Shown: piece by piece, positions 59,867 to 64,000 of the stretch
Numbering within the stretch: the first letter of the stretch is position 1
How the letters are laid out: the number at the start of each line of letters is the position of its first letter
Source of the DNA: Burkholderiales bacterium
GTDB lineage: Bacteria > Pseudomonadota > Gammaproteobacteria > Burkholderiales > Burkholderiaceae_C
Direction of reading: 5' to 3'
Assembly (NCBI GenBank): GCA_030604135.1
Contig: JAUVWL010000001.1
Span: 1-64,000 of the forward strand
Length of the DNA: 64,000 bases
The notes under the pieces: generated by a model
The model's input: the letters and a program-made list of their open reading frames with translations, nothing else
What the model was told of the DNA's origin: nothing
Databases searched by the model: none
Made by a program: the position numbers and the translations under genes

Positions 59867-60340
59867 ATGATGTACCGACGTGACATGCTGGTGGCCGGCG
59901 CCTGCTTTGGCTTGCTGCCCATGGCCAGGGCCCACCATGGATGGAGCAGTTTCGACCAGAACCGACCGATTTACCTCGAGGGCACGGTTGTTGAAGTGAA
60001 ATGGCGCAATCCCCACGCCGAGTTCACTCTGGAATTGCCTTCCGAATTGCGCTTGCCCGCCGATCTGGCTGATCGTTCATTGCCGGCTCAGACCGCGGGC
60101 ATCGATGGCAAGGCCTTGCTGTCCCGGGCAGAATTGCCCCGTCGGCAGGACCGGCGATGGGAAATCGAACTGGCACCGCTGTTCAGGCTGGGGCAGTGGC
60201 AGCTGTCCGAGCTGGCGGTGGGCACGCCCGTCTCGGTGCTGGGCTTCACCTTCATACAAGAGCGCGGCGAAGCCTTGCTCAGGGCCGAGTACCTGTTCGT
60301 CGGTGATCGCGCCTACGGGTTGAGATCCGGCCCGGCCTGA
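59867..60340 (+). CDS. DUF6152 family exported protein
   Basis: A 157-aa protein. A Tat-like or Sec signal (YRRDMLVAGACFGLLPMARA) is followed by the defining HHGWSSFD motif and VKWRNPHAEFTLEL. The fold is predicted to be a small beta domain; the paired His suggest metal binding. AAGGAG lies upstream, and either of the adjacent ATGs at 59867 or 59870 may be used. It is third in the asparaginase/membrane protein/DUF6152 run, convergent with adk. Confidence 0.88.
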   Translation: MMYRRDMLVAGACFGLLPMARAHHGWSSFDQNRPIYLEGTVVEVKWRNPHAEFTLELPSELRLPADLADRSLPAQTAGIDGKALLSRAELPRRQDRRWEIELAPLFRLGQWQLSELAVGTPVSVLGFTFIQERGEALLRAEYLFVGDRAYGLRSGPA

Positions 60341-60366
60341 GCGTTGAGCGACGCCGTTGCAGCATT

Positions 60367-61140
<774 letters not shown>

Positions 61141-61177
61141 TTACAGCGCCACTGCGCGAAACACGGACACCGTTCGG

Positions 61178-61948
61178 TTAGGACGGGCTGCCATGCCCCA
61201 TCAGGGCACGCACGCGCTCGAGGTCCTGCGGGGTGTCGATACCAGGCGCTGGTGCCAACGAGGAAGCGTGTACCACGATCCGTCCGCCATGCCAGAGCAC
61301 CCTCAGTTGCTCCAGTGATTCGAGGCTTTCCATGGGCGCTGGCTCCAGATCCGGGAATCCGCGCAAAAAGCCGGCGCGGTAGGCATAGATGCCGACATGT
61401 CGCATCGGCGCGGGTGACGGCAAAGACGAGCGTGTCGGTGCGTCGCGCCAGAAGGGAATCGGTGCCCGGCTGAAATACAGCGCCCGTCCCTCGCGGTCGG
61501 TGACCACCTTGACCACGTTCGGGTCGTGCAGCTGGTCGGCGTCATCAAGGGGATAGGCCGCCGTACTCATCACGCAGTTCGTGTGTTCAAGCAGCGAACC
61601 TGCCACGGAATCGATCAGTGACGGGTCGATCAGCGGTTCGTCGCCCTGCACGTTGACCACCACATCATCCCCATCCAGACCCAGCCGCTGGCACGCCTGG
61701 GCCAGCCGATCGCTGCCGCTCTGATGGTGAGCGTCGGTCATGATAGCCTTCACGCCGTGCTGTTCGCAGGCCGAGACGATGCGCACATCGTCCGCAGCGA
61801 CCCAGACGTCACGCGCAGCACTCAGGGCGGCCTGCCTCGCGACACGCACCACCATGGGCAGGCCGGCAATGTCGGCCAGCGGCTTGTCGGGCAAGCGTGT
61901 GGAGGCCATGCGCGCCGGGATCAGGACGGAAAACCCGCTGGCAGACAT
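61178..61948 (-). CDS. kdsB: 3-deoxy-manno-octulosonate cytidylyltransferase
   Basis: A 256-aa enzyme that activates Kdo as CMP-Kdo for lipid A assembly. Signature [19 protein letters not shown] at about 9-27, DD(V) near 53, [10 protein letters not shown] near 100 and the C-terminal [17 protein letters not shown] at 61948 used; the upstream TTG is unlikely. It overlaps nothing but follows Trm112 by 14 bp in the same operon. Confidence 0.97.
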   Translation of the reverse strand: MSASGFSVLIPARMASTRLPDKPLADIAGLPMVVRVARQAALSAARDVWVAADDVRIVSACEQHGVKAIMTDAHHQSGSDRLAQACQRLGLDGDDVVVNVQGDEPLIDPSLIDSVAGSLLEHTNCVMSTAAYPLDDADQLHDPNVVKVVTDREGRALYFSRAPIPFWRDAPTRSSLPSPAPMRHVGIYAYRAGFLRGFPDLEPAPMESLESLEQLRVLWHGGRIVVHASSLAPAPGIDTPQDLERVRALMGHGSPS

Positions 61949-61962
61949 GATCTGGCCGTTCG

Positions 61963-62169
61963 TCAAGGTCCGGGTGCCACTCGGGAGCTGCGTTCGATTT
62001 CGTCGTCGCTCAAGGTGCGTGCCTCGTGTTCAAGAAGAACAGGAATGCCATCACGCACCGGGTAGGCCAGGCGAGCGCTGCGCGAGATCAGCTCCATCTT
62101 GTCCCGGTTGTAGGTCAAAGGGCCTTTGGTGACTGGGCAGACCAGCAGCCCAAGCAGTTTTGTGTCCAT
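61963..62169 (-). CDS. Trm112 family small zinc-ribbon-like protein
   Basis: A 68-aa protein of the Trm112/YcaR family. [23 protein letters not shown] at the start matches family members, but the usual second Cys of the CPxC motif is Thr (CPVT), so zinc binding is likely lost. A longer start at 62190 (MAHYHH) is possible. It sits between lpxK and kdsB, as in many betaproteobacteria. Confidence 0.92.
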   Translation of the reverse strand: MDTKLLGLLVCPVTKGPLTYNRDKMELISRSARLAYPVRDGIPVLLEHEARTLSDDEIERSSRVAPGP

Positions 62170-62189
62170 GACGTGATGATAGTGTGCCA

Positions 62190-63272
62190 TCAAGCCTTTG
62201 GGTCTGCCCGGCCACCGGCCCGCGAAGGCAGCGCATGCAGGCGGGCATCCAGCGCGTCGAAAAAGGCCGGTTCCAGTTCGAGCTCCAGCGCGGCTGCCCA
62301 GACAGGAGGAGCGCCCGTTGCCCAGCACTCGACCAGTTTGGCGAGGTCTTTTTCTGTGCACACGATCGGCAAGGGTTGGCGCAACAACTCGGCGTACGCC
62401 TGTACCGGCGCATGATCGGGCAGAGCAAGCTCGAGCGCCGCCTCATGGCCACGCTCACGCAGCATGTCAAAGAAACGTTGTGGCTGTGCGATGCCGGCCA
62501 CAGCGATGAATTGCCCGTCGGTCAAATCGTCCAGCGGCAGGGTCTGGCCCTTCGGGCCCGACAGCGTCGATGCAAGGCGCCGGACACCCCGAAAGCAGGT
62601 TTTGCCTGGGGGCAAGGGTATCGGCGGCGGCGGGTGGGCTTCGCGAACCTGCTGCATCAGCAGGTCCGGCGCCGGTGATGACGGATCCGGAGGCCATGGC
62701 TCTCTCAGCAGGCCCGCCGGCAGCAACCAGCCATTGCCGATGCCACGCTCGTCAAAAACGGCAATGGACACATCCCGCTTCAGGGCCAGGTGTTGCAGCC
62801 CGTCGTCACACAGCAACAGATTCACCTCGGGATGCGCACCCAACAGGGCACGGGCCGCAGCGACTCGGCTGCTCCCGACGAAGACCGGCACGCCACCGCG
62901 TTGGCGGATCAGCACCGGTTCGTCCCCGCCGAGCGACGGCGGGGTGTCGGGCCCGATCTCAAGGGTGTCCTGGCCCAGGCGGCCATGCCCCCGCGACACA
63001 ACGCCAGGTCGCCAGCCACGGCGGCGCAGGTGCTGGATCAAGGCCAGTACGGTGGGCGTCTTGCCGGCACCGCCGACCACCACGTTGCCGACCACCACCA
63101 CCGGAACGGGCAGTCGGTATGAGCGCAGCAGGCCGATGCCAAAGGCCATGCACCGAAGCCGCAGCAAGAAGCCATACACCGCTGCCATCGGACGTCGGCG
63201 CCAGGCGGGCCAGCCCCGCACCAGCGCCTGTTCCTGCCACCGGGCATGGCGCTGCGCCTTCTTCTGGCTCAT
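62190..63272 (-). CDS. lpxK: Tetraacyldisaccharide 4'-kinase
   Basis: The lipid A kinase LpxK, 360 aa, inner-membrane peripheral. An N-terminal amphipathic helix ([19 protein letters not shown]) anchors it; P-loop [14 protein letters not shown] near 62, [16 protein letters not shown] near 165, and the C-terminal half completes the fold. Start [12 protein letters not shown] at 63272 fits family N-termini. It lies between exbD and trm112. Confidence 0.96.
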   Translation of the reverse strand: MSQKKAQRHARWQEQALVRGWPAWRRRPMAAVYGFLLRLRCMAFGIGLLRSYRLPVPVVVVGNVVVGGAGKTPTVLALIQHLRRRGWRPGVVSRGHGRLGQDTLEIGPDTPPSLGGDEPVLIRQRGGVPVFVGSSRVAAARALLGAHPEVNLLLCDDGLQHLALKRDVSIAVFDERGIGNGWLLPAGLLREPWPPDPSSPAPDLLMQQVREAHPPPPIPLPPGKTCFRGVRRLASTLSGPKGQTLPLDDLTDGQFIAVAGIAQPQRFFDMLRERGHEAALELALPDHAPVQAYAELLRQPLPIVCTEKDLAKLVECWATGAPPVWAAALELELEPAFFDALDARLHALPSRAGGRADPKA

Positions 63273-63285
63273 GTCGGCGAGGGTG

Positions 63286-63726
63286 TCAGGGGCGGTTGCC
63301 GCTGGAACTGCGGTTGGACGATTGCTGGGTGGCAAACGTGATCTGCACCAGACCCGCCCGGCGCGCCGCATCCATGATGTTGATCACCGACTGGTGCGTG
63401 GCCGCCGCGTCGGCGCTGATGACGATGACCACGTCACGGCTGTCCTGGCTGGCCTGCGCCAGGGCACGGGTCAGCACCTCGACGCCAGCCCCTTCAATCA
63501 CCTGCCGGTTGAGCGCGTAGCGCCCGTCGCTGCTGACGGAGACCACCACCTCTTTGGGCTTGTCGCGCGGTGTCTGGGCGTCTGCCACGGGCAGGTTCAC
63601 CTGCAGTTCGGTGTATTTGCTGTAGGTTGTCGTCAACATCAGAAAGATGAGCACGACCAGCAGGATGTCGATGAACGGGATCAGATTGATCTCCGGTTCT
63701 TCACGGGATCCGGGGCGGAAGTTCAT
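63286..63726 (-). CDS. exbD: ExbD/TolR family biopolymer transport protein
   Basis: A 146-aa inner-membrane protein: one TM helix (about 15-34) with the key Asp in NLIPFIDILLVVLIF (about Asp20), then a periplasmic domain (about 45-146). Asp in the TM helix is the proton-relay residue. It partners with ExbB to energise TonB, matching the TonB-dependent receptor elsewhere in the window. It lies upstream of lpxK and downstream of exbB. Confidence 0.95.
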   Translation of the reverse strand: MNFRPGSREEPEINLIPFIDILLVVLIFLMLTTTYSKYTELQVNLPVADAQTPRDKPKEVVVSVSSDGRYALNRQVIEGAGVEVLTRALAQASQDSRDVVIVISADAAATHQSVINIMDAARRAGLVQITFATQQSSNRSSSGNRP

Positions 63727-63756
63727 GCGTTGATGGCCTGGAGATGCGGTGCGCTG

Positions 63757-64000
63757 TCAGGCACGGTGCGCAATCAGGTGGCGCGCGAACCGTTCGGCGG
63801 AGACTTCCATGGCCAGCAGGTAGGTGTCAACCCTGGCTCTGAAGTAGCGCCAGAAAATCAGGGCGGGAATGGCGACCATCAGACCGAATGCGGTGTTGTA
63901 AAGCGCAATCGAGATGCCACGGGCCAACTGCACCGGATCGCCCCCTCCGGCCGATGTGCCCATGCCACCCTCCATGCCCTGAGAAGCAAAAATCTCGATC
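63757..64000 (-). CDS. exbB: MotA/TolQ/ExbB proton channel protein, 5' end missing
   Basis: Only the last 80 or so residues are in the window; the frame continues beyond the right edge. GISIALYNTAFGLMVAIPALIFWRYF is the final TM pair of ExbB, with ALxTTxxGL-like AxxNTAFGLxVAIP motif, and the C-terminal RVDTYLLAMEVSAERFARHL follows. exbD starts 30 bp downstream on the same strand. Confidence 0.93.
   Translation of the reverse strand, partial: IEIFASQGMEGGMGTSAGGGDPVQLARGISIALYNTAFGLMVAIPALIFWRYFRARVDTYLLAMEVSAERFARHLIAHRA

Overview
The window is about 64 kb of high-GC DNA with dense, long ORFs in short operons. Its gene content points to a betaproteobacterium of the order Burkholderiales, probably Comamonadaceae and perhaps Hydrogenophaga-like. 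Markers for this are the exbB-exbD-lpxK-trm112-kdsB-adk string, the divergent ppsR/ppsA pair, a FimV-like protein and GC-rich intergenic repeats of the CCCCCTCGGGGGG type. The taxonomic call is inference. I see no prophage, insertion sequence, plasmid gene or CRISPR array.

Layout. 1-0.3 kb: an 84-bp tandem repeat. 0.3-3.4 kb (minus): a PKHD-type dioxygenase and a TonB-dependent siderophore receptor with a Fur-like box. 3.7-6.1 kb: ahpC and ahpF behind a possible OxyR half-site. 6.4-9.1 kb: a two-subunit sodium:solute symporter (DUF4212 plus large subunit) and a small membrane protein. 9.2-12.6 kb: divergent ppsR and ppsA. 12.8-23.0 kb: a signalling and transport block with a small membrane protein, a symporter/histidine-kinase fusion (CrbS/CbrA-like), a receiver-only response regulator, a degenerate kinase fused to a complete DEDDh exonuclease, a CBS/DUF294 nucleotidyltransferase, and a second DUF4212/symporter pair. 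23-30 kb: a transglutaminase-fold protein, then a beta-oxidation cluster (SDR, fadB-like, thiolase, divergent acyl-CoA dehydrogenase, CitE-like lyase). 30-34.5 kb: a glycine-zipper lipoprotein, an unusual ABC ATPase, GspB, GspA and a bactofilin. 34.7-39 kb: a crotonase, a YgiQ-type radical SAM protein and a TraB/GumN protein. 39-42.2 kb: a CaiB-like CoA transferase/racemase, then pobA with a divergent IclR regulator. 42.2-46.8 kb: a complete LivKHMGF-type ABC importer. 47-48 kb: a small exported protein and two tRNAs. 48-53.7 kb: acyl-CoA dehydrogenase, APH-like phosphotransferase, Crp/Fnr regulator, crotonase and hydroxyacyl-CoA dehydrogenase. 53.8-64 kb: a FimV-like protein, a D-2-hydroxyacid dehydrogenase, lexA with two SOS-like boxes, an asparaginase, two small conserved proteins, and adk-kdsB-trm112-lpxK-exbD-exbB, the last cut by the window edge.

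Together the genes describe an aerobic heterotroph that takes up short carboxylates, branched or aromatic-derived substrates and amino acids, feeds them through CoA thioesters and beta-oxidation, and can return carbon to PEP through PpsA. The region most worth pursuing is 12.8-23 kb. There a transporter-coupled kinase and a receiver with no output domain sit beside a membrane-anchored DnaQ-type exonuclease and a GlnD-like nucleotidyltransferase, and the nearby symporters carry EF-hand-like loops.
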